Source of the DNA: Puffinus mauretanicus
Taxonomy: Eukaryota > Chordata > Aves > Procellariiformes > Procellariidae
NCBI GenBank assembly: GCA_023333565.1
Contig: JAJKFH010003937.1
Location: 1,012,001-1,076,000, forward strand
Direction of reading: 5' to 3'
DNA length: 64,000 nucleotides
Each line of letters opens with the position of its first letter. Position 1 is the stretch's first letter. A program made the position numbers and the translations under genes. The notes beneath the pieces were generated by a model. It was not told where the DNA came from and made no database searches. It saw only the letters and a list, made by a program, of their open reading frames with translations. This document shows positions 46,901 through 60,097 of this stretch, one piece after another.

Positions 46901-49900
46901 CTTCTGAAAAGCCTGTTACTGAGGAAGGTTTTAAGCACGTGGTTGAAGTTTGGTGCAGAGTTTAAGTGCTTACCTGAATGCCTCTATTCATTTTTCCATT
47001 AGTCAATCAGTCAATCTCTGCACAGAGCTTTGAAAAATGCCATGGAAGAGGAGGAGGAAGGGAAGCAGGCAAAGATGGCAACACCTAGATGTTCAAAGCT
47101 ATTTGGGAAGCAGACAAGGCAAATATTTGCCTGAGGGGATCTCCAAAAGCACCAAAATACTGCAGAATTAAACTTGCTTTGAAACTTGCAGTGCAAACTT
47201 GTTGGAAGCAGAGTTTAGAGAATCCACAAATTTGTCAGACTCGTGCCTACTCACCTGGCCAACTCAAGAAAATATCCTCAGAAATGGTCTCTAGACTGAG
47301 CAATGACCAGCCTGGGTCACTCTGAGGCATTATACAGACTTTACGTAGATAACCTGACTCCCCTTTGACTTCCCACTGCTTAGGTCAACAGTCTAACCGT
47401 TGTCACTATTAAAACACAGCCTCAAGAAGCTTTTCACTTGTATAATTTTCAATAACACGCATCATTGCAGAAGTGGATCTTTTGTGCTTTTCTTCTGCCG
47501 ATCTTTAGACCTTAACTTTATTTCATCCCCCAGGACCCCCAGTGAGTTTGGCTGTGGGAAAAGACCCTTGGGAGGTCAACACCTGCCTTTGAAGACATCC
47601 TGAAACCCTCAAAGTTTGCCTGGTCAATGAAGGAGCTGGAAAGAAGAGACTTTAGACAGCTATCTGGGGACAGGTTTGTTGTAGTACTGCTGCAGCTCTT
47701 AAGGTAAAGTATATGTCTGCAGTTGGGTCTTGGAGACAAGAAGTGCAGAAAGTTTCAGCTAAAACTAGCTTAGAAACATTAATTTCCATTAGGAATACTC
47801 TTTTTGAACTTTCCACTGCAGCTGTTTCTCATAGATTGCTCTCTTCCTTGAGTGGATATATTAGTGAAAATAAATAAGTACACCTATTCTATTCTATCTC
47901 ACTGAAGAGATATTGGTGACAATTAATATATTTCTATGTGTTTAAATGTAACCATCCATTTGATCTGCTCTCATGCCTTTGTTAAATGTACAGACGTATT
48001 CATGGGACATTATAGTCAGCAGCAATATGTATGAAATCAGGTTACATTCAACCTGGAAATGACCTAGACCGTGAATTCTATAAGCTATATATTTTCATAC
48101 GTATCAGCCTTAGAGCTGTAAAAACAAGAAGGAATTCAGCAGCAGAGTGGTTTATACCTGCATGGGTGAGAGAAGGAAAGCAAATGTTACCTGTTCCTTT
48201 CAGGGGAATCCTGCCCCTGGTCCCAGCCTTCCTTAGTCATCTCGCTTCAGTGTCTTTCTCCCACACAGACTGAGGCTCTTTTTGAGGTTTTTTGGGGACT
48301 ATTTTTGAGGAATGTTTTAAGAACACGTGATTTACTTGAAGTTATACATATGAAAATGCAGTAACTGGCCATTGCAAGACTTTATCGATGGGTGTGCTGT
48401 AATCAAAGTCAGGATTAGACAGCATTCTCAGTATTTACTCAGTTCATCCATTTACTCAGTTACTGGCACAGAGAAGGATTTAAATGGTATGCATAGTCCT
48501 GTAGCCTGTAGAGAATCAGATGATGTAAGAGAGTTTCCTAGTATCAGGTACAAATCTGACCTTGTAAGTTTGGCAGGTGGAGCAAGTGACCCTCTCTGGG
48601 ATTTGCATGGAAGAGTGGCAGGAAAAGTTGCCACCTTTCATGTCATTAGGAACTCCATAGTCATTTCAACCAACCTTTCCCAAAGTGCCCCCATCATCAG
48701 AATAGCCAGCTGCTGGTGGGTGCTGATATTTATGCCAAAAAGGTATTTCACCTTTCCTTCATCTCTTTCTTTATTTGATCTTTTATAGCAATTTTCCCCC
48801 CAATTATTTCAAGGTTGCTTTTGACAGGGAAAAATCTCTGCTTAATAAGAGTGCAGCTAAAATCTTACATCTAAATACTGATGTATTCTGCCATTTGCCA
48901 AACGGCAAATCTGGTGGTGTGATTCATCGGTACTAGGAATATTCGTTTTACTTTGCAGACTCATTTAGCTGAAGGCACCGTGCTTATGTCCTGCTCAACG
49001 GCCTTTGGATAAAGTGAATTTACTTTACTTGTCTACTTTGAAGACTAGAAATTTGGTAGTGTTTCATTTTCAGGTAGAAAAGCAAAGAACTCTTCAGATA
49101 TTCTCTTGAAGCTGTCCTGAAAAGTGGCTTATAATGACAGAATCATAAAGGTCATGTGCTATTTTCTTTCCATAAATCTGGCAGTGGAAATATTACAGGT
49201 TTTCCTAGTCTTTACCCTCTCTTTTGCCATGATGAGGGTGTCAGATTGTTTTTGGCTCCCTTGAAATCCTGAATATTGGAAATAAAATGCAGAGCATAGA
49301 CAAGTGCTGCTGCACCTCCTTGTCATTAGAGGCTGGGGCTGGGAATAGCAACTGGTAGGAAAATAGGTTTGATGCAACACGAACGCTTACAGATCCTCAC
49401 AGTCCATTGGAAAGGGTTCCTTACACTGCTAGGAATGTGAAGGACGACAAACCCTCTTATAGCATCAAATGCAACAAGGAAAATAAGATGGACATAAAAT
49501 TAGGTCTTGAATTTTTGATGCTAGCCCCTATTGAAGTAAACTGGAAGTTCTTGGAGCATGTGATCTGCTAAATCCCTGTAACCTGGGAAATCCTGTAACC
49601 AGTTCCCATGGAGGCACTAGAAAAACCAACAGAAGTGGATCTGAAATACAGTCAGAAAAGAGAAGACATTCAGTAATAGGGCCACCATTTCATCTCACAT
49701 CTGTAGACCACATGCTACTCTGCAGCCATTTGATATGGGTCTCCTTGGACTCTGGTATGTGTAAAAGGAGGACCGTATAATGACCATGCCTACAAAAACT
49801 GAAATCCTGACTTCAGGCACAAAGCATTTTTTATCTAAGTCTACCTGAACTGCTGACTGGACTCGGCTGCTGGAAGAAGCTGCAAACTGATATAGCTATA

Positions 49901-52900
49901 TGGCTTCTGGATCAACTCAAGAGGTAAGCAGAGGAGCCCATCTCTGTTTGCTCTTGGACTACCTATTTTCCTTGAAAAATGAATGGAAAATGAACTGATG
50001 GCTTTGAAAACATTGCTCTTAATATCTGTCAAAATTCCATATAAAATAAGTTGAGCTCCTTGTTCTGGAATAATGTGTCTTTTTTTCCCTAGCTTTGAGC
50101 TGTATTTTTTCAATAAGAAGAGCTGGTGTATACAAGGAAGTGAGCATGGAACAAGGGTGGGGTTTGAATTTCAAGCATGATAATGATTCCTCAGTAATTC
50201 CCAGTTTAGATACTTTAATATTGCACTAGAAGTGTCTTTGTGCAGTTTAGATCATGCACTCCCCAAAGGAGCTCGAAGGAGCGATTGGAGCGAGGGTGTC
50301 CGTAGAGTGGGAGGAGAGCGCCCTGGAGAATAAGCTGTTCTGCAAGAGCTGCTTGGGATTATTTCTCCAGACAGACAATTTCTAAATCTGGTTTTCCCTG
50401 AGTGTTGAGACTACATTTGTGGCTGGTTGTGTATATGTGAGTGAGTGTGAGTAAACGGTTTTTGGCAGGTGGACAAGCACTGTTGTTTATCCCAGACACA
50501 AACCTGGCCAGAAGCTAGGGTTTCTTCACGTATGTCAGTTCATGGCCATGACCGTGAAGTCTGCCAGATTTATAAATTTACTGGTCAGAGATGGAACTGG
50601 ATCATTAATTAAAGGTAGTAACTGTGATTGATCCTATAAAATACAGCATATGTTTGCATTTTTAGGACTGCTTGACTTTTTAAAAAGTTGTGGCCTGGTT
50701 ACAAGTCAATTTGGCTCTGTGTCCCGTTTATTCAATTCCTCCTGTGATCCAAGTCAGGATCCATGCTATTCATGTGGACTTGGTTAGTGACAAAGAACTA
50801 AATTAATCTGGAATCTTAATTGATATTTATGGAGCTATGATACCTGATGCGATACTTTCTCATAAGTAAGCACGAATGGGGACCAATGTTTCGTTTTGGA
50901 GGAGATGTCCTGTCTTTTGTCTCTTGTTCTTGCTTTTCTTGTTTTTCTGTGGTCTAACTGTCATGTGTCCATGGTTTTGATGTACCTAAATTCTCTTATT
51001 CTCTGATTCTCTGCTTGTATAATCATTCATGCCTGAGGGTGCATAAGTCTGTAAAAGATAACATATTTGACCTGGCAGTATGGTGTATATAATTCGCATA
51101 GACCTCTGTAAAGAGGTATTTAGTGATATAGGGGCAGTACCTAAATTCTTGGGAAAAAAATGAAGTGTTACGGTCATTCCCAAGAGAATCACACTTATTT
51201 AATACCAACAGTGAATTTGGTCTTTTTTTTTCACGACTGTTTTTGAGCCAAAGCAAACATCCCAAAATATTTACTCATGGAACAAGTCCAGGTGAACTGC
51301 ACAATCTATCTGAGGGTTTTGTTTGGTTTTGCTTTATGTTCTTGAGGATCAGTTACATCACCAGGTCACAGGATAGGCTTTGGTGGTGTTGTAGATACTG
51401 TTAAACTCTGTGTCACCATTAGTGTGAATTACAGATTTGCAACACAGCCAAAGATGTGCCTGGTTATTGTTTTTTTAAATATTTCCCCACGTTAGTAAAA
51501 ATTAAAAAATCCTTTAATATGAAATCATCGTTAAGGCTTTCTTAATGAAATTGGTATGTATTACCTGTGTTTCATGACTACAAGTTCATTCCTGATAGTG
51601 AACTAAAACAAAGTGTAAGACTCTTCTGTTGATGTATTTGTTGGCCTGCGGAACATTAGGCAAGGTCAGCCTTAGCTAAATCCTCCACACAATTACCACA
51701 TCTGGTGTCACTAATTGGCATTTTAGCAAAGAGAGCATGGATAAGTTTTACTCCACTCCAAAGCTGTGAGCATCATTTTATTAGAAATGGTACCACAAAG
51801 GCATCCTTTCAAGTGCCAACATATCCTGCTTATCATGGCTAAACGAGTCAAAACCAAATTTCTGCAGAATAAAAACAGTTTAAGCCTTGCCGGTTTGTCT
51901 GTGGCTCTCACTCGAGCAGTGCAATGGAGCATTAGGAAATGAGATTAAAGCAGTCAATGGCTTACAGATTTCTCCCTTTCCTTTGCAGCAATATCCTGGA
52001 AATTTTCAATTTATTTAAGACAATTCCACAGCTCCCTTATAGAGCAACTGGCAATGCTGCTGTGGCAAAATAAACAAATAACTTACCCTGAGAATTTCCA
52101 GTTCTCTTCCGCTGTTGTTATTTCCAGTTGGACTGAGACCTACAATCACCTGCACACATGAGTAACAGGCATCTTGCATATATTTACTCTCTCTTGCAAG
52201 CATTTGCAGTTTGAGGTTTCTAGAGTGACTTCAGCTCAGACAGGGGTTTTTGTTCCCTTTGCAGGGAAGTGCTTAATTGTGCACCTGAATCTGGGCCTTA
52301 CTGTAAAAAAAAATATATATATATAAAGGAAATGCTGAGAAGAGTAATAAAGAGCAATCTGCCTGTGAGTAAATAAAAATTACAAAAGGAAACAATAATC
52401 AATACATTTTACAGTTCAAGAGTTCAGCACATGCTGTTTCAGTACAGTACAATGGATAGGCGGCATCCGTGGATTATGAATTCCCACGTTTATGTGGAAA
52501 CAGAAGTAAATAACTGAAACAAGAGTCATGTTGCAAGAATGTAAAACCAAGCTGGACTTAATGGTGTGCTATATTTAAAAGAGTGATGTGGTCCAAGGAG
52601 TATTCACTTTATCTTTTCCTTCAAGCTTGGCTGCCTGCAACCTGCCAGGACCAGCTAATTCAAAAGAAACCATTTTTCTCTATTTCAATCACCAATAAAA
52701 TACAATATGCATTGCACTTTGTTGCCCTGAATCCCAGAGCCTGCCGTTACCAAACAGCAATGTGTTATGGATGTAAATAAACGATGCTTCTCATTTGAGT
52801 TGGGAGAACCATTACTTGGACCAGATATAGGGAAGGGCAGGGCAGTGTGGTGATGCCATATACTCTTGCAATAATTTTTTGGAGGGAACAGATGGCTGGA

Positions 52901-53015
52901 AGTTTCATGCCATCTTGTAAAACCTTTTAGCTTTATGAGTCAGATGCAGAAACACCGTCAGAAGCCTGGTCTTAGAGCACCTATTCAAAATCAGATTTTG
53001 TGTACGCTTCATCAC

Positions 53016-53169
53016 CTCTCCTCCTTTCCCGACTTGCTTCTCCCTCTTTCCCTGCTTCTCATGCTGCTGTCGCTGCAATTATCAATCAGGGACTGATCGC
53101 CAGCTTTGGTCCCTTTCATCTTTCCGTTGGTGTACGAGGAGCAATTTAATGGGGCCATCAGTGATTCCT
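53016..53169 (-). CDS. Candidate isolated coding exon, protein not recognised
   Basis: On the minus strand a pyrimidine-rich stretch CTTCCTTGCTTAG (acceptor-like, AG at 53170-53171) precedes an open frame. The frame ends at GAGAG followed by GTGATG, a usable splice donor at 53015-53010. The encoded stretch includes an ATG at 53158 and reads MAPLNCSSYTNGKMKG, later SLIDNCSDSSMRSRERGRSK. It is hydrophilic and Ser/Arg/Lys-rich, without a membrane span. If it starts at that ATG, 47 codons and two bases precede the donor (phase 2). Many codons end in G or C although the flanks are AT-rich. The uninterrupted frame extends to an upstream ATG at 53254. A stop follows immediately after the donor, as expected for an intron. 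I do not recognise the family. It could be an alternative first or internal exon of a large gene, or a chance ORF. Confidence 0.35.
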
Positions 53170-56092
53170 CTAAGCAAGGAAGATCTTCCAGAGGGTTTGA
53201 AATGATGTAATTGGCTTCTGATCTTGCCTGCCATGAATGCTCTTGGGCAGGCAATGCACAAAGGGTCTACTCATCCCCAGGAGGAAAGCAAGGTTGGATG
53301 GACCTGGTGTCATCTGGGAAGCAAGGAATGTGGGAGGTGGTTTGCCCTGATGCTTCACCATGATGAGGAGCAAACGTTCAACAGCATTTTGGTCTGGAAA
53401 GGCTGGTCAGTAAGCCTCGCTTTTGTATAACTAAAAATCTCATTAGCACAGGCTTGCAGGCACCTTGCAAGAGAAAAAGGTGAAATCCTGGTTTGGTTAA
53501 AATGTTTCTGTTGTCAGGGATGGATCCATTTTGCTCTAGCTGATGGTCTTGTTCCAAACTGAGGAGTCTCATGCATAATGCAGATTTTGATTTGATGACA
53601 CATGTCCCATTTTCCAGGTTAGCATGTGTTTTATCCAATAAAGGCTGTATCTTCTCACACATTAAGGGTCTAGGCCTGTACATCATGTCTATGTGATAAT
53701 GCAATCCAGGATATTATATATGAAAAAGATTCTGACATAGATGTACTTTCTAAAACCTGTATTAAAAAAGCTATAATTTAGAAAAATAGTTCTTGCAATG
53801 TCACGTTAAGAATGAACAATTTTGAATAAAAAACACAAAAAGGATAAATTTTGAGTGTTTGGCATTGTCAGACAAATACCATTCCTATAATCTTCATCAA
53901 AATCAATCTTATACGGATAGTAACAGTTGTGCCCTTGTTCTAATATAGAAGAGCCATTTTGTTAATTTTCCTGTATTTTGCGAGGTGCATGGAAAATACA
54001 TTTTATGAGCAGGTGCTCTCTTACTTTATATAGGAAGTATTAAATTTGATACCACTTTCCTTTAATAAGAGCAGATAATGGCACAAAATCTGAATCTATT
54101 ATCACAAGGAAGAAAGTAACAAGGACAGAAAACGAAACAAACGTAATTTTTTCTTATTACAACATTCACATTTCAAACTTGTGGAGTGTCTGTGCTTTAC
54201 TTTATAATAACTACTGTGACTGCATAATACTAGGGTAGATATTGTTTAAAAAAAAAAATCACTGATAGCCTATTCAGGGCTGTGTCTTTGTGTTCTCATG
54301 GTAGCCCATCTCTTTAAGTAGGTTGAGTTGAACAACTACCCAGCAGGTGAAAAAATGTTCTGCTACTAGCATATTGCGATCTTCGATTAAATGGTTACCA
54401 AATAATCCTATATAGTAGTGAGAAAGGAATGCATTTCTACCTGCTGGCAGATATCTTTACAAAGTGCAAGGTAACAGTATTGTGTGGATATAGAATAACG
54501 CCTGCAATGAAACTATGTGCATTTTCTCTGGTTCCCCCTCTCCCCCAGCAAAAATATACGCTATGAAAATCAGCCAGCAGAACTAATGCAAATGACATAG
54601 TAAACATGCAGGCAATGATTTTTTTTTTTTCCCAATGCATACAATATTAACCATTAGCCTGCAAGCAATGCTGTTGCATTCATATTTAGGGTAATTTTCA
54701 CACTAATATGGTATATGCAAGCCAGATCTCTCACCAGAGTGAACGTGGTTTAATGGCTGAGTTTAGGCAAAGAAAAGAACTCTGGTATTTATCAGCAGAT
54801 TTTGCTTTCAGGAGTGATATAAATTTGTGTTCTACATTTTTATGGAAAATAACAACGTTCCTTCATCTGCTGAAGTGAATGAAACTTACGTGAAATTAAA
54901 AATAAATAAATGTGGACAATATTTTGTGCATGAAATTTACTGCTACATACCAAGAGTTTGTTCTCCATATGTGTGAGAGATGCTGTTTTGTAAGGTCTTT
55001 AATTTTAAATTCCTAAGAAGAAATCAACAGAAATGTTAACGCAAGTGATAAAAAGTATAGTTTGCTCCTGCAATGCATACGATTTGTGCCAAAAAGTCTA
55101 CGGAGTCCCCTACAGAGTCCTTCTGTGCTCTTTATTTCTCAATGGAGTCCCAGTGCTTGACAAGGTTGCTTGAGGCGATCCCAGATGCTGGCTCCTGTAG
55201 CCAGATAAACCCTCTGCAACAACCCATCCCTGTTGAAGGCTGGACTCTAAGTCCCGGTGCTTTAAGCCCATCCTTACTGCTGCTGGTTGGGCTGGACCTG
55301 CGGGATCAGTCCCACTTGCATCTGACTACAGCCCTTGGCTGTGGCAAAAATGTTCCTCTCCGTCTCCTGACTTTCATATTCACAAAGCCTCCAGCATCCA
55401 CTCTCTGCAGGATTGCAAAGGGAAGCTGGATGCCCTGAAACTGTAGTACCCTTGATCCATTTAGCCATCTATCCAAACATTCAAAACTGGTATCTTTCTG
55501 TACCTCGAATGGAACCAAATCAATTAAGAAATAAAGGCAACAAAGGAAACATCAGAAAAGAATCACACCTATGCTGAGAACTTCAACATAAAGTTTTACC
55601 CATTGTGAAATTTGGGCTGTCTGAGTTATTACCTCTCAAGAAACCAGCATTCATAATGGAAATCCTGACAAGTCTTAACTACGGCTGTGTGAGTGGCACA
55701 GCTATAATTAACTCTGCCTTCAGACGCCTTCTATTAATATTTTAAGGATTTTTAATTAAAATAATTGTATTAGTTTATGAAAAATACTCTCTCCTTCAAG
55801 TTGTTTCATACAGAAAATATTCCAAACACATTCCTTTTTTTTCCTCTCTCTTTTGCTTTCTAATTCCCATCTGCACAACAGGTTTCCTCCTTCCCTTCAT
55901 TTTTTTCTGTTGATAGATCCCCATAGTTTCTCCCCAGACCCTCAAACATGAAAGTTTTCCCCTTTAATTTTGTGTCTTTTCATGTTTTGGAAGTTCTGTG
56001 GGGCAAACCCCATATTTATGTTCTCTGAATCGTTCTGCCCCTTGCTCAGAAGCTCAGCCTAGTATTGAATGTCCGGGGTTTTGCATAGCTGC

Positions 56093-56144
56093 CCATCCAT
56101 CCATCCATCCATCCATCCATCCATCCATCCATCCATCCATCCAT
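56093..56144. repeat. (CCAT)13 microsatellite
   Basis: Thirteen uninterrupted CCAT units (52 bp), followed by an imperfect CCCT unit. An ORF through it encodes Ile-His-Pro-Ser repeats, a translation artefact. Confidence 0.95.
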
Positions 56145-57863
56145 CCCTCCAGCAGCATGTGCCAGCTCTGCTCTGGGGTCTGCACTGGCAGCCTGGGCAT
56201 TTCAGGGCAGAGAGAATATCTTGGTTTTGCTCATAAAGCTTGAAGAACCTCGCTCCATGAAGAGCTCTTTCCTTCTTGGTTCACTCAGTGGAGGAACCGG
56301 CACCGGGTTTATGGCACGGCGGCGAGGTGGCATTGGCAGGCTTTCTCCAGGATGCCCTCAGCCCTGGAAGCAACCTCTCTCCTCTCCTGTTCTCCTTGGC
56401 ACCACCTAAAGCTCATGTGCCCTCTTAGAGAAGTAGATCTACTCATAACAACTATGCAAAGATGTTGCTTGTGTTCTAAATATTAGTGGTTATTTCTTAC
56501 CTCCCAACCTATGAAACCCATGATTTTTAGCTTGATGTTTGCCATTTTTACTAATTCAGATATGACTGGAACTCAGAATATGCCTTTAATATTTAGTTTA
56601 TAAACAAGACCATATTGATCATCTTTGGTGCAGATGAAACAAAGAGAAGATTAGCTATGAGAAGCGATATTTTGTTTTGGAAGAAAAGGTTCATGCAGCT
56701 GGAGTCTTCAGAAAACTCTCTATTCGACTTTTCAGTATATCACTAAAATGGTGCTAAAACAACATTACACGGCTGACATGTAGGTGGGCAAGTGAAATGA
56801 TCACAGGCACATAATAAATTGCACCAGTATACAATAAATCTATTTCTCATGTACCTACAACCTGTACAACTTCTCATACAGATAATACTTCAGTATATGA
56901 TAATTTATTGAGAGACTACACTTCTGATACCTAAAACTATTTGTACACAAGAAAAAGCCCAACGTGAATAATTTAACCAACCACTACAAACTGATATAAA
57001 GCAGAGTCTGCCATCCAAAACAAATGAGACCCTATACAGACGCTTCTATTGACTTATACTTGAATTCATTTCATCTTTATTTTATTTCAACTCTACCTTA
57101 AAATTTTTTTTTGTAATCCTCTGTCCAGAATATGACATGGGTAACTTCTGAGCAGGCTCATCATTTGAATAATTAGCCATTTAGTGACATGTCTAGTCCT
57201 GTTTAATGACTGAATCTGTAAAAGTATGACCTCAAGCACTGGTTAACTTTAAAATAGCTGTGCCCACTGCATGACATAGCCAACAGGAAGCCATTAGAGC
57301 TCCAGCAATTACCATTTACATCCATCGACGAAGTCCCTATTTTATTTTAATCTGCTTAAGTACATTTTCTGCACGAGGTTAAAATATAAATCCCTTCTCC
57401 TGAACAAGACTGGTTTTCTGGCTGACTTGAGAGCACAATTTACAACTGATTTAATTTGTTCTTCACAAACATTCCTAATGACATTACCCTGGTGCATATA
57501 CTGACTGCCTCCTCTTATTCCATTAACTCCCAAATCGGGTTTAAAGACCATATTGATGCTAGATGTTATTATGGGTGATTATCAAAACAACAGACAATGG
57601 GGCAAAGTGTTTACTAACTGGTTTATATATAATTTCTGTAATAACTACAACAGATGGTAATGCTACAAACAATAAATCAAGCTTTTCACTGCTGAAATAA
57701 ATTGGCAGCCTGCAGTACAGAAATGCTGTATGTAACTATATACAGATGCTTCAGTCATCAACTGTATTGTTCATCTTATTAGAAAATGGGTCTGTTACTG
57801 CTATTACAGGAAATCTTTCCATTTGCAATTACAAATGTATATTTTCAATTAAAATTGTTTTTA

Positions 57864-57936
57864 ACTGCCAAACTGGTTTAAGTATACTTTAACCTTTAAT
57901 TACAAATAGAGTTATCACGTACTGCCAAACTGGTTT
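57864..57936. repeat. Spaced 16-bp direct repeat
   Basis: ACTGCCAAACTGGTTT occurs at 57864-57879 and again at 57921-57936, start to start 57 bp. The bases between are AT-rich and not duplicated, so this is not a tandem array. It may be a duplicated binding site or a coincidence. CCAAACTGG is the shared core. Confidence 0.8.
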
Positions 57937-59389
57937 GAGGCATTTGTTTGTGTCTGTGGAAGTTCCTCCTCAAATTGGGTTTCCACTCCATAAATATATT
58001 TCTGCCCTTCAAGAATCCTCTGGCCAAAAGGCATTTGCAGTAACTTTAGGAAGTTAATTCAATAGTAGCTGCGTAAAAGGATGCTTTACTCGACAGTGCT
58101 TAAAACAGTATCAAACCTGCAATTAATTCCATTCACTTTTGTTTGTAGTAATTTATCAAAACATTTGTCTCCCTCCACCGCCTTCTTTCCAGCTCCTTTG
58201 TGGGGAGCTGGTTCCGTGTCTTCGTACTCATGTCACCATCTTCTGGTGTTTCAGAGCTCCTGGGCTGTGGGGAGGCACCCCGCAGCTGCTCTGCCGGTGG
58301 CTTTGGGGTAGAAGTTTTGGTCCTCAAGTTGGGAGCAAATGATGGCAAGCTTCAGGGATCTGCAGTACTCTCGTATGAACCACAGGAATGTTTGCCCTTT
58401 CAAAAATTTTATTACAAATGAGAATTTTATTACAATTCCAAAAATGGATAGGATTATTAGTGTCTTTCCCCATTTTATGGATCCTTTGAGTTGTTCATTG
58501 CATAAAGGTAGGGCCATGAAAGGAAGATGGAAATAGTGAACACGTAACATTTTCACAAGCAAGCTTGCAACTGCAAACTGACTGAGACTTATATGCTCCT
58601 GGTGCCTAATTTACAATGATTTTTAATTTGTTTAACACCATCCACTGCTGAGAGGACAACTTTGAATATTGCTGTAAGTATCTAGCTATATATTTAGGAA
58701 TTTATTTCTTTTTACAAACATAGGTGCTGTCTCGTATTTATCAGTCACAAACTTTTGGTCTAGATTCTGCTTTGTGCGATGTTATCCAATGTTATCCAAA
58801 CATCCCAGCTTTGCACACGCATTTGGAGCCCTCATACTCTACAAAATCCTTTAAGAAGTTGGGACTTAGGGTTATAGAAACATGATGCATCTCAAAGAAA
58901 CCTTAGGTCTCATGTCACAGAGAGATGAAAAAGGTAAAAAAAAAACCCAAAAGCACGTATGTATTGAGCATTGTGTAAGAGATGGGACACACAACAAGAC
59001 AAATAAAATATTTGTCAGAATATTCAAAATTAATTGTAATGAATCATTGATGAATAATCTGTGAACAGAAACATGTTTCTTTTTTCCCCAAATAATCACA
59101 GAATAATTTCAAGGAGTGAATTAATCCATGAAAGTCATGATTGCTTTATAAGCAATTTAATAACAAGAAGATAATTGACATTTGAATTAACTTTTCAGGA
59201 GTAGTCAGAATAATATATTAGCTCTTTTACATAATTTTTGGCCTACCTGTGATCTCACTAATATTAGCTGTGCTTTGGTGTAGCTGTTGGCCTCATCAGA
59301 CGTCTGCGTAAAAGAGGTAAAAGTGCCACTTTACTGGCTGATCTCTGTAAGTATGAAGGAAGAGCTTTATTCCTAATTCTAATAGGGCG

Positions 59390-59466
59390 AGATAGAGTGA
59401 AATGAACTGCCCAAAATCTGGTTGGTGACAGATATTGAATCCAGACTCCTTTGGCTTCAACTCATT
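59390..59466 (+). mobile_element. MIR/L2-like ancient repeat tail
   Basis: GAGTGAAATGAACTGCCCAA, then TGGTTGGTGACAGATATTGA and ATCCAGACTCCTTTGGCTTC follow the MIR/L2 tail order (aagtgacttgccca box, gctagtaagtggcagag box, gaacccaggtctcctgac box). The copy is short and old. Confidence 0.5.
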
Positions 59467-59539
59467 TAAAATGAAAATGCCGGTAAAGAAATGTCTTTGA
59501 TAACTTCAGCTTTTAAGTTTCTTTAGCAGGAGCCCAAAC

Positions 59540-60097
59540 GTGGACGGTGTCACTCTCAGACTGCCAGGACTGGAGGTGATGCCTGCTCTGTCAATGACTG
59601 CACTGGTGGGAAAACGTCGGATGGGGTGGCTTGTCTTCTGCACGTGGGGTAGGTGTTTGCTCAGGTCCAGACCTGAAGCTCTTGGAGGTCACCAAGAACC
59701 AGCTTGGAGGCTGGCAGTGAATCTTCTGGGGCATCAGCTGTGCATTCTCCACTCTTGTAGAGGACTAAGGGGTATAGGGCCCACCGCGCTGTCTGCTCAT
59801 ACGGGTCCATGGCTGAGAGCAGCACAAATCTGGATGTGTCCTTCTGCTGCCCCTGCCACAAACCTAGGAGACACAGTTGTTTGCCCTGGCTTAATTTCTT
59901 GCCTCTTTACTAAGTTGCCTGGACAGTCACCAAGTTGCCAGAGATTGCTGCTGTATGAAGACGGTTTTTTGTGTGACAGCAGTCTGCAGGGTAACTCCCG
60001 CTGGAGACCATCACACACAGTACAGAACCCTTCCTCTTCTATTCATTATACGTATGGATGTACAACGCTGTACGAACGCAACCCATGCAAATTATAG
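59540..60097 (+). other. Longest ORF in the window (185 codons), function unsupported
   Basis: The frame runs from an ATG at 59540 to a stop at 60095-60097. The product has no recognisable domain, signal peptide or repeated motif. It is rich in Leu, Gly, Cys and Pro in a scattered way. Local base composition is more GC-rich than the flanks, which lengthens open frames. On the opposite strand 66- and 73-codon frames are also open, a sign of composition rather than selection. No convincing splice sites or polyadenylation signal define a gene. It is recorded because it is the longest frame, not because it is believed. Confidence 0.2.

Larger units (their letters stand above)
43216..53015. other. 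Long non-coding stretch, repeat-poor
   Basis: About 9.8 kb without a supported gene. Noted items are a possible amniote-wide repeat at 43418-43480, a 9-bp hairpin at 43964-43987, and A8 running into alternating AT (about 52305-52324). Two ORFs of 115 codons (44474-44821, minus) and 138 codons (48372-48788, plus) show no recognisable domain and are within chance length. Confidence 0.5.
53170..59389. other. Non-coding DNA with simple repeats
   Basis: No gene is supported. Contents are A11 at about 54246-54256, T12 at 54619-54630, the (CCAT)13 array, a 16-bp direct repeat at 57864 and 57921 within AT-rich unique sequence, and a near-tandem TGTTATCCAA pair at about 58780-58800. ORFs reach 121 codons without domains. 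Confidence 0.5.

Noticed and set aside
48372..48788. 138-codon plus-strand ORF
   Set aside because: No family recognised and no exon boundaries. Its length is consistent with chance.
55998..56243. Peptide with repeated Ile-His-Pro-Ser
   Set aside because: It is a translation of the (CCAT)13 microsatellite.
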